This document shows positions 7,509 through 16,559 of a stretch of 64,000 nt of DNA, one piece after another. The notes beneath the pieces were generated by a model that had not been told where the DNA came from, searched no databases, and saw only the letters and a program-made list of their open reading frames with translations. Location of the stretch: assembly GCA_902775285.1 (NCBI GenBank), contig CACYLI010000003.1, positions 1-64,000 on the forward strand. Direction: 5' to 3'. Every line of letters begins with the position of its first letter. Position 1 is the stretch's first letter. This DNA comes from an uncultured Erysipelotrichaceae bacterium (GTDB lineage Bacteria > Bacillota_I > Bacilli_A > RF39 > UBA660). The position numbers and the translations under genes are program-made.

Positions 7509-10328
7509 ATGAAAAAAATTGTAAAGAAAAAGAATAAAATTGAAGAATTAGAAAAAAATATTAAACCAGAAAAAAAGAAAAAAGAAAAAAAGGAAAAAGT
7601 TAAAGGAAAAAGACATAAATTTAGATTTTTCTATTGGCTATGTGTGTTTATAATTATTTGTGCTTTGGGAGTATTTATTGCTGGATGTGGTTTTTGCTAT
7701 TATATAGTTAAAGGTGCTCCAGAATTTGATATTCAAAAAATGTTTGAAAAAGAAGCAACAAGAATATTTGATTCTAAAGGTAACTTAATTGCTACTCTAG
7801 GAACTGAACAAAGACAAAAAGTAACATATGAAGAGCTTCCTCAAGTATTAGTTGATGCTATTATTGCAACAGAAGATTCAAGATTTTTTCAACATAATGG
7901 ATTTGATGCACCAAGATTCTTAAAAGCATCTATTAGTCAAATACTAAGTCATGGTGGAGGTGGTGCTTCTACCCTAACAATGCAACTTTCAAAATTAGCA
8001 TTTACTAGTACTAATACTGAAGGTTTTGGAGGAATTGTTAGAAAGTTTACTGATATATATATGGCAGTATTCAAAATGGAAAAAAATCTTACTAAAGAAG
8101 AAATAATTGAATACTATGTAAATACTCCATGTATGGGTGGAAATATATATGGTGTTCAACAAGCTAGTCAATATTATTTTGGTAAAGATGCTAAAGATTT
8201 AAATTTAGTTGAAGCTGCTCAAATAGCTGGTATGTTTCAATCTCCTAATGGATATAATCCTTATGTAAATCCAAATGATGCAAATGATAGAAAAAATACT
8301 GTTCTTTATTTAATGAAAAGACACGGTTATATAACTGAAACTGAATACAATGCTGCTAAAAGTGTTGCTATTAAAGATTTTCTTAAAAAAGGTTCTACTT
8401 CTACTAATGAATATCAAGGATTTATTGATACAGTAGTACAAGCAGTTATTGATGATACAGGAAATAATCCATATGATGTACCAATGGATATTTACACAAC
8501 TATGGTTAAAGAAAAACAAGATGTAATTAATAAATTCTATAAAACATATAGTTTTAGTGCATTTAAAGATAAAGGTAGAAATTTAGAAGTTGGAATTGGA
8601 GTAATCAATAATAAAACTGGTGCTATTATAGCAGTTGGTGCTGGTAGAGATAAATCTAGTGCAATGACACTAAACGTTGCTACATTTAGTGGTCAAATGA
8701 AAAGAGCTCCTGGATCAACAGCTAAACCAATACTTGATTATGGTCCTGCAATAGAATATGCAAATCTTAGTACATATGGTCCATTTATAGATGATAAAAC
8801 ACCATATGGTGGTGGAAGTATGAGAAACTTTAATGGTTCTTATAAAGGGTTCATGACAATGAGAGATTGTTTAAAGAACTCAATTAATACTTGTGCTTTA
8901 CAAGCATTTAGATTAACTACTAATGAACAAAAGAAAGAATTTGCTTCTAAATTAGGTGTAACATTTAGTGAAGAAGTATTACCTGATTCATATGCAATTG
9001 GAACATTTAATGGTGTTAGCCCTGTACAATTAGCAAGTGCCTACTCTGCTTTTGGAAATAATGGTAAAAGAAGTACACCACATTGTTATACTAAAATAGT
9101 TTATAGAGAAACTGAAGAAGAAATAAAACCTGTTATTAAAACAGAACAAGTAATGAAACCAACAACAGCTTATATGATTACATCTGTTCTTACAAGTGCT
9201 ACAAGTGCAAGTGTTAAAGTATCAGGTACACAAGTTGCTACTAAAACTGGAACTACTTCTTATGATACATCAATGCTTAAAAAATTCGGATTAACAAGTT
9301 CAGTAATTCCAGACTCATGGACATCTAGTTATACTCCTGATTATGCAATGGCAATATGGCTTGGTTATACCGATGGTCTTACATCAAGTACAGTTAAAGC
9401 AGGACATTATTTAAAAAATGGTACTGCAACAACTCAAAGAATTAAAATTCAAGCATGGCTAGCTAGTAGAATATATGAAAAAAATTCAAAATTTAAGAAT
9501 CCTGGAGGAATATCTAGTGCTAAAGTTGAACTTGAAACAATACCAGCTCAATCACCAAGTGCATATACACCAAGTAAACTAATTGGAACATTTATGTTTG
9601 TTGGAAATACTGGGCCAAGTGAAACATCAGCAAGATTTGATAAATTAACTAATCCTCAAAATGTTACATATACTACTTCAGGAAAAGATTTAGTACTTAG
9701 TTGGACTTCTCCTGGAACTCCATCTGCTATAAATACTGAATACTTACAAAAATTCTTTAATGATTCATGGAAAATACAAGCTGATAAATACTATCAAAAG
9801 AGACTAACATATAATAAATCAAATATTGGTGACTTTGGATTTGCTATTTATTTAACACAAGGTACTTCATCAACATATGTTGGTTGGACAAAAGATACAA
9901 CATATACAATTGATACATCTAAATATACTGGAATTTATGATGGAGTAATTATTAAGAGTCAATATTCAATATTTAAATCTAATGCTAGTGATGGATATAA
10001 ACTTGTATTTACAATAAATAATGAAACTGAAAAAATAAATGATTCAGACTTTACTGTACAAATGAATGATACTAATAAAACTTATTCTGTAGGTGAAGCA
10101 TTTAGTGAACTTAATTCTTCATCTATTACTTCAATTAAGTATAAAAGAGAAGAAGTTAAACCAAATGTAACAAATTTAAATGTAACAACTTCATCTATTA
10201 GTAATAACTTAACTCCTCAGCAAATAACACAAACAGCAGGAAGTTATACAATTACATATAATATATCATTTACTTATAAAGGTACATCTATTACAAAAAC
10301 TATTAATCAAACTGTTACAGTACAATAA
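7509..10328 (+). CDS. ponA: Class A penicillin-binding protein (PBP1a type)
   Basis: A 939-residue bifunctional peptidoglycan synthase. A Lys-rich cytoplasmic head (1-45) and one membrane helix (about 46-72) precede the GT51 domain, with E122-D-S-R-F-F as catalytic Glu and GGASTLTMQLSKL. The transpeptidase domain has S403-T-A-K406, S458-I-N460 and K579-T-G581. A Ser/Thr-rich tail of about 260 residues includes a fibronectin III-like stretch (NPQNVTYTTSGKDLVLSWTS). The ribosome site AAGGAG overlaps the recU stop, so translation is coupled. It polymerises glycan strands and cross-links them at the membrane. Confidence 0.97.
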   Translation: MKKIVKKKNKIEELEKNIKPEKKKKEKKEKVKGKRHKFRFFYWLCVFIIICALGVFIAGCGFCYYIVKGAPEFDIQKMFEKEATRIFDSKGNLIATLGTEQRQKVTYEELPQVLVDAIIATEDSRFFQHNGFDAPRFLKASISQILSHGGGGASTLTMQLSKLAFTSTNTEGFGGIVRKFTDIYMAVFKMEKNLTKEEIIEYYVNTPCMGGNIYGVQQASQYYFGKDAKDLNLVEAAQIAGMFQSPNGYNPYVNPNDANDRKNTVLYLMKRHGYITETEYNAAKSVAIKDFLKKGSTSTNEYQGFIDTVVQAVIDDTGNNPYDVPMDIYTTMVKEKQDVINKFYKTYSFSAFKDKGRNLEVGIGVINNKTGAIIAVGAGRDKSSAMTLNVATFSGQMKRAPGSTAKPILDYGPAIEYANLSTYGPFIDDKTPYGGGSMRNFNGSYKGFMTMRDCLKNSINTCALQAFRLTTNEQKKEFASKLGVTFSEEVLPDSYAIGTFNGVSPVQLASAYSAFGNNGKRSTPHCYTKIVYRETEEEIKPVIKTEQVMKPTTAYMITSVLTSATSASVKVSGTQVATKTGTTSYDTSMLKKFGLTSSVIPDSWTSSYTPDYAMAIWLGYTDGLTSSTVKAGHYLKNGTATTQRIKIQAWLASRIYEKNSKFKNPGGISSAKVELETIPAQSPSAYTPSKLIGTFMFVGNTGPSETSARFDKLTNPQNVTYTTSGKDLVLSWTSPGTPSAINTEYLQKFFNDSWKIQADKYYQKRLTYNKSNIGDFGFAIYLTQGTSSTYVGWTKDTTYTIDTSKYTGIYDGVIIKSQYSIFKSNASDGYKLVFTINNETEKINDSDFTVQMNDTNKTYSVGEAFSELNSSSITSIKYKREEVKPNVTNLNVTTSSISNNLTPQQITQTAGSYTITYNISFTYKGTSITKTINQTVTVQ

Positions 10329-10358
10329 AAAAGATGGTATTAATTACCATCTTTTTTA
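10329..10358. terminator. Bidirectional terminator between ponA and nth
   Basis: AAAAAAGATGGTA pairs with TACCATCTTTTTT around a short loop. It has T-runs on both strands and ends both convergent genes. Confidence 0.9.
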
Positions 10359-10979
10359 GTTCTTATTTTTTTCTTTACATATACTAATAAGATTACAATT
10401 TTTACATTTAGGATTTCTACTTGTACAATTATATCTACCAAATAGCACTAATTGAGAATTTATCTTATTCCAATCTTTTTCATCAAAATATTTTTTTAAT
10501 TTCTTTTCTGTTTTTAAAACATCATCATTTTTATTAGAAATACCTAGTCTTTTAGATACCCTAAATACATGAGTATCTACAGCAAATGAAGGCACGTTAA
10601 ATAGATTTGCTAGTACTACACTTGCTGTTTTTCGACCAACTCCATTAAGTTTTTCTAAATATTCTCTATCATTTGGAACATACCCTATTTTATTTATTTC
10701 ACTAACTATAGATTTAAAATTTTTAGATTTATTAGATACAAAGCCAATTCTTTTTATATAATTTTTTATATCTTCTATACTAAGAGTATTTAATTTATCA
10801 AGAGTATCATATTTCTTATATAATTCTTTAGTAGCAATATTAACACTTTTATCAGTTGTTTGAGCAGATAACATAACTGATAATAATAATTCATAATCAT
10901 GACTATACTCCAATTCACATTTTGGATTAGGAAATAGTATATCTAACTCATTTTTAATTATTTCTTTATTCATTATCAT
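10356..10979 (-). CDS. nth: Endonuclease III
   Basis: A 207-residue DNA glycosylase/AP lyase for oxidised pyrimidines. The helix-hairpin-helix LNGVGRKTASVV carries the catalytic Lys117 and is followed by the catalytic Asp135 in VDTHVFR. The C-terminal iron-sulfur loop has C-x6-C-x2-C-x5-C (CTSRNPKCKNCNLISIC). Length is usual. The start overlaps the end of dnaD by 14 bp; a second in-frame ATG two codons later is also possible. The dnaD-nth order is as in Bacillus, but here ponA-recU is convergent. Confidence 0.96.
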   Translation of the reverse strand: MIMNKEIIKNELDILFPNPKCELEYSHDYELLLSVMLSAQTTDKSVNIATKELYKKYDTLDKLNTLSIEDIKNYIKRIGFVSNKSKNFKSIVSEINKIGYVPNDREYLEKLNGVGRKTASVVLANLFNVPSFAVDTHVFRVSKRLGISNKNDDVLKTEKKLKKYFDEKDWNKINSQLVLFGRYNCTSRNPKCKNCNLISICKEKNKN

Positions 10980-11562
10980 CTAACCAATCATAATCAAACA
11001 TTTCCTCTGATTCTTTTTCTTCCTTAATACGCTTTTTAACACCCTTTTTAGACCATTCATAGATTATTTTATCAATATATTTGAAATTCCTTACATTATT
11101 TAAAATAGCTTCTTTAAGAGCTTCTTTTATTGTGCTTTCTTCTACTCCATTATCTATCCATTTATTAATAAGTTCATATTCAAAAGAAGATAAAGTCCTT
11201 CCTAATTCTTTTTCAAATAAAGCATAAATATCACTTTCATTCTTTTCTATTTTTTTATTTAATGCAAGTCTATCATATAATGGATCTAAAATAACTTTTT
11301 CTATAACATTACCATTATTATTACTTACATTCATTTCAATATATTTCTTATTAACTAAACTACTAAATGTATTAAATGCTTTTTCATCATCAAAACCAAG
11401 TTTCTCTTTAATATCATTAGTATCTAATAAATCAGATACATTTATAAAATATAATATTAATAAAAACTCATCCAATGTAATATCTAGTTCACCAATACAT
11501 TTTACTATATTACTATTTATAACAAAATCTTTAGTTTGAAAAACACTTCTTAAATCACTCAT
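10966..11562 (-). CDS. dnaD: DNA replication protein DnaD
   Basis: A 198-residue primosome protein. The N-terminal winged-helix part (DITLDEFLLILYF, LGFDDEKAFNTFSSLVNKKY) is followed by the DnaB_2 domain (FEKELGRTLSSFEYELINKW to NFKYIDKIIYEWSKKGV). The last residues are acidic, with a Trp (DYDWLDDNE). DnaD remodels DNA at oriC and helps load the helicase in low-GC Gram-positives. It is 2 bp after cca and overlaps nth. Confidence 0.93.
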   Translation of the reverse strand: MSDLRSVFQTKDFVINSNIVKCIGELDITLDEFLLILYFINVSDLLDTNDIKEKLGFDDEKAFNTFSSLVNKKYIEMNVSNNNGNVIEKVILDPLYDRLALNKKIEKNESDIYALFEKELGRTLSSFEYELINKWIDNGVEESTIKEALKEAILNNVRNFKYIDKIIYEWSKKGVKKRIKEEKESEEMFDYDWLDDNE

Positions 11563-11564
11563 AA

Positions 11565-12614
11565 TTACAAATTCCTTAAATAATCTTCTATATCTCTTTC
11601 GTTATTTTGAATGTTCCCCTCCATAATATTCTTCTCAACTAATTTATATGTTTTTTTAATTTCTTCCAGTTTACAATATTTAAATAATAAATCTGGATCT
11701 AATTCAATATCTATTATACTATGTAAATCTAATATTTCTTTATAAGCTTTTACTTTTTTATCTAATTTAAGAATAAAAGCTGCATTATAAATAATTTCAT
11801 CACTATACATTCTTACATCAGATAAATGTATATCTTTTTTCTCAACTATATTTTTAATACTATCTATAATATTTTTTTCTTTATTAGAAAAAGGTAAACT
11901 AGTTTCAATTTGACTCCATATACCATATTTATTATATGATGGTACTAAATCATTATAATCAATATTAAAATACTTTTTTAAATTATATCTATTTACTATA
12001 AAGAAAAACTTATATGCATTTGGACTATCAAATATTAAATCAAGTTCTTTTCTTTTATATTCTTTACTTACTTCATTTATATAATGACCATTTTTAGAAA
12101 TAAAATCAATAATTTCTGGATCTAAATCAAAATCTAAAGTACAAGCAAATCTTATAGCTCTAACAATTCTAGTTTTATCTTCAGTTAGTTTTTTATTAGT
12201 ATTTCCTACTACTTTTATAAGTCTACTATTTAAATCTTTTTTTGCTCCTAGTAAATCTAAAAAATTATTATTACTATCTATTGCAAAAGTATTAATAGTA
12301 AAATCTCTTCTTAATAAATCTGTTCCAAAATCTTTAGCTACACTTAATTCAACGGGTTTATTCTTTTTATATTTTCCTTCTTTTCTATATGTAGTTATAT
12401 TATATGTATAACCATTTTCTTCTATATGATAAGAAAAGTATTGCTTAAAGCATACTCCTCTACCCTTAAATATTTTCATAATCTTTTCAATTGGACAATT
12501 TGTTGAGATATCTATATCAGTAGAACTATTACCAAGTAAGTAATCTCTTACATAACCACCAACTATAAAAGCTTCATACCCATTTTCATTTAACAAATTT
12601 ATTATTTCTTTCAT
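11565..12614 (-). CDS. cca: CCA tRNA nucleotidyltransferase
   Basis: A 349-residue class II nucleotidyltransferase. The head domain has FIVGGYVRDYLLG and the catalytic DIDIS aspartates. RRDFTINTFAID, EDKTRIVRAIRF and the neck and tail follow. It adds or repairs the tRNA 3' CCA. I choose the ATG at 12612-12614, giving MKEIINLLNENGYEAFIVGG, the family's usual N-terminus. The frame also opens 12 codons further up inside the hup terminator. Neither start has a ribosome site; a GATAAT box ends 9 nt before the chosen ATG, so the mRNA may be leaderless. Confidence 0.93.
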   Translation of the reverse strand: MKEIINLLNENGYEAFIVGGYVRDYLLGNSSTDIDISTNCPIEKIMKIFKGRGVCFKQYFSYHIEENGYTYNITTYRKEGKYKKNKPVELSVAKDFGTDLLRRDFTINTFAIDSNNNFLDLLGAKKDLNSRLIKVVGNTNKKLTEDKTRIVRAIRFACTLDFDLDPEIIDFISKNGHYINEVSKEYKRKELDLIFDSPNAYKFFFIVNRYNLKKYFNIDYNDLVPSYNKYGIWSQIETSLPFSNKEKNIIDSIKNIVEKKDIHLSDVRMYSDEIIYNAAFILKLDKKVKAYKEILDLHSIIDIELDPDLLFKYCKLEEIKKTYKLVEKNIMEGNIQNNERDIEDYLRNL

Positions 12615-12651
12615 AATATTAATATTATCACAAACAATAAAAAAAGTCATT

Positions 12652-12676
12652 AAAAAAAGAGCTATAAGCTCTCTTT
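12652..12676 (-). terminator. Terminator of hup
   Basis: AGAGCT/AGCTCT with a TAT loop, then seven T on the minus strand, directly after the HU stop codon. Confidence 0.85.
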
Positions 12677-12678
12677 TA

Positions 12679-12951
12679 TTAATTTAAAGCATCTTTTAAT
12701 TTACTTCCAGCTTTAAATCCAGCAACAACTTTTGCAGGAATTTTAATAGCTTCTTTAGTTAATGGATTGATTCCTTCTCTAGCAGCTCTTTTTTTAGCTG
12801 TGAAAGTTCCAAATCCAACTAGAGCAACTTTTCCTTCTTTTTTAAGTCCAGTTGTAACTCCTTCTAAAACAGCATCTAATGCTCTTCCTGCATCAGCTTT
12901 AGTTAATCCGGCTTTAGCAGCAACGAATTCTACTAATTCAGTTTTACTCAT
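12679..12951 (-). CDS. hup: DNA-binding protein HU
   Basis: A 90-residue histone-like protein of normal length: MSKTELVEFVAAKAGLTKAD at the start, VALVGFGTF in the core, and the DNA-arm INPLTKEAIKIPA. It bends and compacts DNA as a dimer. Transcribed alone, with a GGGAGGT ribosome site, promoter at 13007-13034 and its own terminator. Confidence 0.98.
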   Translation of the reverse strand: MSKTELVEFVAAKAGLTKADAGRALDAVLEGVTTGLKKEGKVALVGFGTFTAKKRAAREGINPLTKEAIKIPAKVVAGFKAGSKLKDALN

Positions 12952-13006
12952 CGTAAATTACCTCCCATATTTTATTACACCGCACAAGTACGATGCTTAC
13001 ATATTA

Positions 13007-13034
13007 ATTGTAGCATAACTACTTAAAAATGCAA
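13007..13034 (-). promoter_or_regulatory. Promoter of hup
   Basis: On the minus strand TTGCAT (13029-13034), 16 nt, and TACAAT (13007-13012) with a TG extension (TATGCTACAAT). Confidence 0.75.
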
Positions 13035-13068
13035 GTAATTTAAGCTTTTTTTTACAAAAAATATATAT

Positions 13069-14337
13069 TTATTTTAAAAATAAAGTTTTATTTATATTTT
13101 CAAAAGTATTTACATAATCATTGTAATATTTTTTTATAACATACATGTTCATAATAATTTTAGTTAATTCAATTTGATATGTACTAAAATACTCTTTGAA
13201 CCCTATTAGTTTATCTTTATAAGTAATTTCTTTATCATTATATATTGAACTAACTAGTATATTATTATTAATTCTATTCTTAACATCAAACACACTTAAA
13301 CTACCAGTATATCCTTGAGACGCAAATGAAAGATTAGAAAACTCATTTGGTGTATAAGTATATTCCCACCCTTTTTCATGTTTAACATAATTTCCAAGAT
13401 TACCTTTGGATGAAAAGGGAAAAGTTTGTTCACAAAGTTTATTAATATGATAACTATTTAAATATCCATTATATAAAACATCTGATAATTTAAATAAATC
13501 ACCACTATTTGTAAAAAGCCCAGCATGAGAAGATACTCCACCTAATACTCTTGATTTAGGATCATGAGCAAAATTATCACTTCTTTCATTTCCAGTATAA
13601 TTTGACTCTGGTAAAAATAAAGTATTATTTATATTATTTGGATTAAATAAAAACATCTTTAGTATTTCATCAAAACTTAAATCCTTATTTAATCTGGATG
13701 ATACAACTTTACATATAGTATCCCCTATTATTAAAGCACCAAAATCATTATATTTATTTTTAGTCCTATCACTTGAATAAAGATATGCTGTTTTTAAAAT
13801 ATTTTTAGCTTCATTTATAGATTTACAATCAGCTATATTTCCAAGTGTTTTAATTTGTCCATGAAGTCTAACTAAATCATTAAGAGTAAAGTCATCTAAA
13901 CCTAAAAAGTCTTTATTTAATGAACTAACTTTATCATTTAAATTAATTAATCCTAATTCTTCTAATTTATAAAGAAGAATTAATGTATATAATTTAGTAA
14001 TAGATGCTACATCAAAAACAGTATTTAAATCTATTTTATTATCTTCTCCTCTTTTTTTTACTCCACCTAAAACTATTAGTTTATAAAAACTATCATTATC
14101 ACTAAAATATATACCAGTAGAAATAGCATTAATAAGTGGAATATTTAATGAATTATTTTTATATAAAAAATTTGACGTTAAATCAACTACTTTATTTGAT
14201 AATTCATTTAATGAATCTTCTAAGCCTAAATCTTTTTTGATAAGTGAAATAATGTTACTTCTTAATTCTTTTAAATAACTAATACTACTTCCATTATTAA
14301 TTAAATCATTTAAAATACCATCTATATAATTATTCAT
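13069..14337 (-). CDS. Serine hydrolase of the beta-lactamase / PBP4* family
   Basis: A 422-residue protein. The active-site motif is S112-I-T-K115 in FDVASITKLYTL; YNDFGALIIGD gives the Tyr-x-(Asn/Asp) motif and GGVSSHAGLF follows. This is the PF00144 fold of class C beta-lactamases, esterases and DD-peptidases. The first 90 residues are helical and unrelated to it. No clear signal peptide is seen from the ATG at 14335-14337, which is chosen because GAGGG lies just upstream; a longer frame to 14391 would add a hydrophobic stretch (IYKVYFFLYNI). It follows topA by about 57 bp. Substrate unknown. Confidence 0.83.
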   Translation of the reverse strand: MNNYIDGILNDLINNGSSISYLKELRSNIISLIKKDLGLEDSLNELSNKVVDLTSNFLYKNNSLNIPLINAISTGIYFSDNDSFYKLIVLGGVKKRGEDNKIDLNTVFDVASITKLYTLILLYKLEELGLINLNDKVSSLNKDFLGLDDFTLNDLVRLHGQIKTLGNIADCKSINEAKNILKTAYLYSSDRTKNKYNDFGALIIGDTICKVVSSRLNKDLSFDEILKMFLFNPNNINNTLFLPESNYTGNERSDNFAHDPKSRVLGGVSSHAGLFTNSGDLFKLSDVLYNGYLNSYHINKLCEQTFPFSSKGNLGNYVKHEKGWEYTYTPNEFSNLSFASQGYTGSLSVFDVKNRINNNILVSSIYNDKEITYKDKLIGFKEYFSTYQIELTKIIMNMYVIKKYYNDYVNTFENINKTLFLK

Positions 14338-14394
14338 TTTTCCCTCACATGAGCAAATATTATACAAAAAAAAATAAACTTTGTAAATCAAAGT

Positions 14395-16413
14395 CTATTT
14401 ATCACAATTTGGACAATATTTTTCGTCATTTTTAATAACTATTAAACCGCCACATTTATCACATATTTCACCAGTTGGTTTATCCCAAAGTGCATAATTA
14501 CATTTTGGATAGTTATTACATCCATAAAATATTTTTCCTTTTTTTGTTTTCTTTTCAATAATCTTATGACCGCATTTTGGACAATCACATATCTCAACTA
14601 TTTGTTTTTCTTCTTTTTTTATGTACTTACATTCTGGATAAGCAGAACATGCTGTAAATTTTCCAAATTTTCCATTTCTAATTACAAGTGGTTTACCACA
14701 TTCAGGACACATTTCGCCAGTTTCGCTAGGAGCATCCTTTTCCATTTCTTTAAATGCAACGTTTAATAATGGTTCAAAGTCTTTATAGAAACGATCTAAA
14801 ACATTATACCAAACTAATTTTCCATCTGCTATTTCATCTAAATCCTTTTCCATTCTTGCTGTATAATTAACATTTATAAATGATGAAAAGAATTCTTGTA
14901 ATTTATCTGTTACATTAATACCAACTTCAGTTGGATAAAATTTCTTATCTTTTAAACTAACATATTTTCTTTCTTTTAATACACTTATTATTTTAGCATA
15001 TGTACTAGGTCTACCAATACCAAGATGTTCTAATTCAGCAATTAATTTTGCTTCAGTAAATCTAGACTTTGGTTCAGTAAAATGTTGAATCTTTGATATT
15101 TTATTACAAACTATTACCTTAGATTTATAGTTTGCAAAATCTGGTAGTATTACATCTTCTGTGTCTTCAAATTCTTTATATACTTTTAAATATCCATCAA
15201 AAACATATACTTGACCAGTTACTCTAAATAGATAATCTTTATTTTCTAAATCTACACTTGTTTGTTCAACTTTAGCATCTGCCATTAAAGAAGCTAATGT
15301 TCTTATATATATAAGATTATATAATTTATATTCTTCTGGCTTTAAATATTTTTTAATACTTTCTGGTGTCCTATTAATACTAGTAGGTCTTATAGCTTCA
15401 TGCGCATCTTGTACATTATCATTATTTTTTACAGTCTTAGTATATCCAATATATTCTTTTCCATAATTAGAATTAATGTATTTTTTTGTATCGTTTACAA
15501 ATACATCTGATAATCTTATTGAATCTGTTCTCATATAAGAAATTAAACCAACTGTTTCACTACCAATATTTATACCTTCATATAATTTTTGTGCAATAGA
15601 CATTGTCTTAGATGCAGGATATCCTAAACGATTAGATGCCATTTGAGTTAATGTACTAGTAGTAAATGGAAGTTTACTTTGTTTATTTTTAAGTTTCTTT
15701 TCAACATTTTCTATATTAAATGCATTAGATAACTTAGATAGTATTTCATCTGCTTCTACTTTACTTTTAATCTCAATATCTTTTCCTTTGTATTTTTTAA
15801 GCTCTGCTTTGAAATCTTTAAAATCAGCTTCAATTGTATAATATTCTTCAGGAACAAAAGCATTTATTTCTCTTTCTCTATCAACAATTAATTTTAATGC
15901 AACACTTTGAACTCTACCAGCACTTTTACCATCAGTTTTATATTGCATTAATTTACTTAATCTAAATCCAATTATTCTATCAAGTATTCTTCTAGATTCT
16001 TGACTATGAACTAAATCCATATCAATTTTCCTTGGAGTTTTAAAAGCTTCTTTAATAGCATTTTCAGTAATTTCATTAAATACAACTCTTCCATAATTAT
16101 TATCTTTTAAACCAAGTGCATCTTTTAAATGCCAACTAATAGCTTCTCCTTCTCTATCAGGGTCTGTTGCTAAAATAACATTATCGGAAGACGAAGCTTC
16201 TTTTTTAAGTTCACTTACTAATTTAGATTTTCCTTTCATTAATATGTAATTTGGTTTAAAATTATCCTCTAAATCTATTCCAAGGCCATATTTACCAGAA
16301 GTAGCTAAATCACGAATATGACCTTTAGAAGATAATACTTTATAATCTTTACCTAAATACTTTTCAATAGTTTTACTTTTACTTGGACTTTCTACAATTA
16401 CAAGATTTTTCAT
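14395..16413 (-). CDS. topA: DNA topoisomerase I
   Basis: A 672-residue type IA enzyme that relaxes negative supercoils. The TOPRIM part starts LVIVESPSKSKTIEKYLG and has ATDPDREGEAISWHL. The active-site Tyr is Y293 in SYMRTDSIRLS. Three C-terminal four-Cys zinc ribbons are visible (CPECGKPLV to CKYIKK; CPKCGHKI to CNYALW; CDKCGGLIV to CPNC). The ATG at 16411-16413 has AAAGGTG 8 nt upstream; a GTG three codons earlier is less likely. Confidence 0.97.
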   Translation of the reverse strand: MKNLVIVESPSKSKTIEKYLGKDYKVLSSKGHIRDLATSGKYGLGIDLEDNFKPNYILMKGKSKLVSELKKEASSSDNVILATDPDREGEAISWHLKDALGLKDNNYGRVVFNEITENAIKEAFKTPRKIDMDLVHSQESRRILDRIIGFRLSKLMQYKTDGKSAGRVQSVALKLIVDREREINAFVPEEYYTIEADFKDFKAELKKYKGKDIEIKSKVEADEILSKLSNAFNIENVEKKLKNKQSKLPFTTSTLTQMASNRLGYPASKTMSIAQKLYEGINIGSETVGLISYMRTDSIRLSDVFVNDTKKYINSNYGKEYIGYTKTVKNNDNVQDAHEAIRPTSINRTPESIKKYLKPEEYKLYNLIYIRTLASLMADAKVEQTSVDLENKDYLFRVTGQVYVFDGYLKVYKEFEDTEDVILPDFANYKSKVIVCNKISKIQHFTEPKSRFTEAKLIAELEHLGIGRPSTYAKIISVLKERKYVSLKDKKFYPTEVGINVTDKLQEFFSSFINVNYTARMEKDLDEIADGKLVWYNVLDRFYKDFEPLLNVAFKEMEKDAPSETGEMCPECGKPLVIRNGKFGKFTACSAYPECKYIKKEEKQIVEICDCPKCGHKIIEKKTKKGKIFYGCNNYPKCNYALWDKPTGEICDKCGGLIVIKNDEKYCPNCDK

Positions 16414-16452
16414 TTTATTCACCTTTTATTATTTTTTCTTTCACATTAATTA

Positions 16453-16481
16453 ATATTATAAGTTATATTTTATTTTGTCAA
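16453..16481 (-). promoter_or_regulatory. Promoter of topA
   Basis: On the minus strand TTGACA (16476-16481), 17 nt, and TAATAT (16453-16458). An overlapping TATAAT two bases earlier would give a 15-nt spacer. The rest of the gap back to 16560 holds no other gene. Confidence 0.7.
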
Positions 16482-16559
16482 GTTAATTAATAATACTTAT
16501 ATGTAAAGAAAATATTCCTCTATTATATAAATATTCCATTTAAAAAGAAAACACTTTTT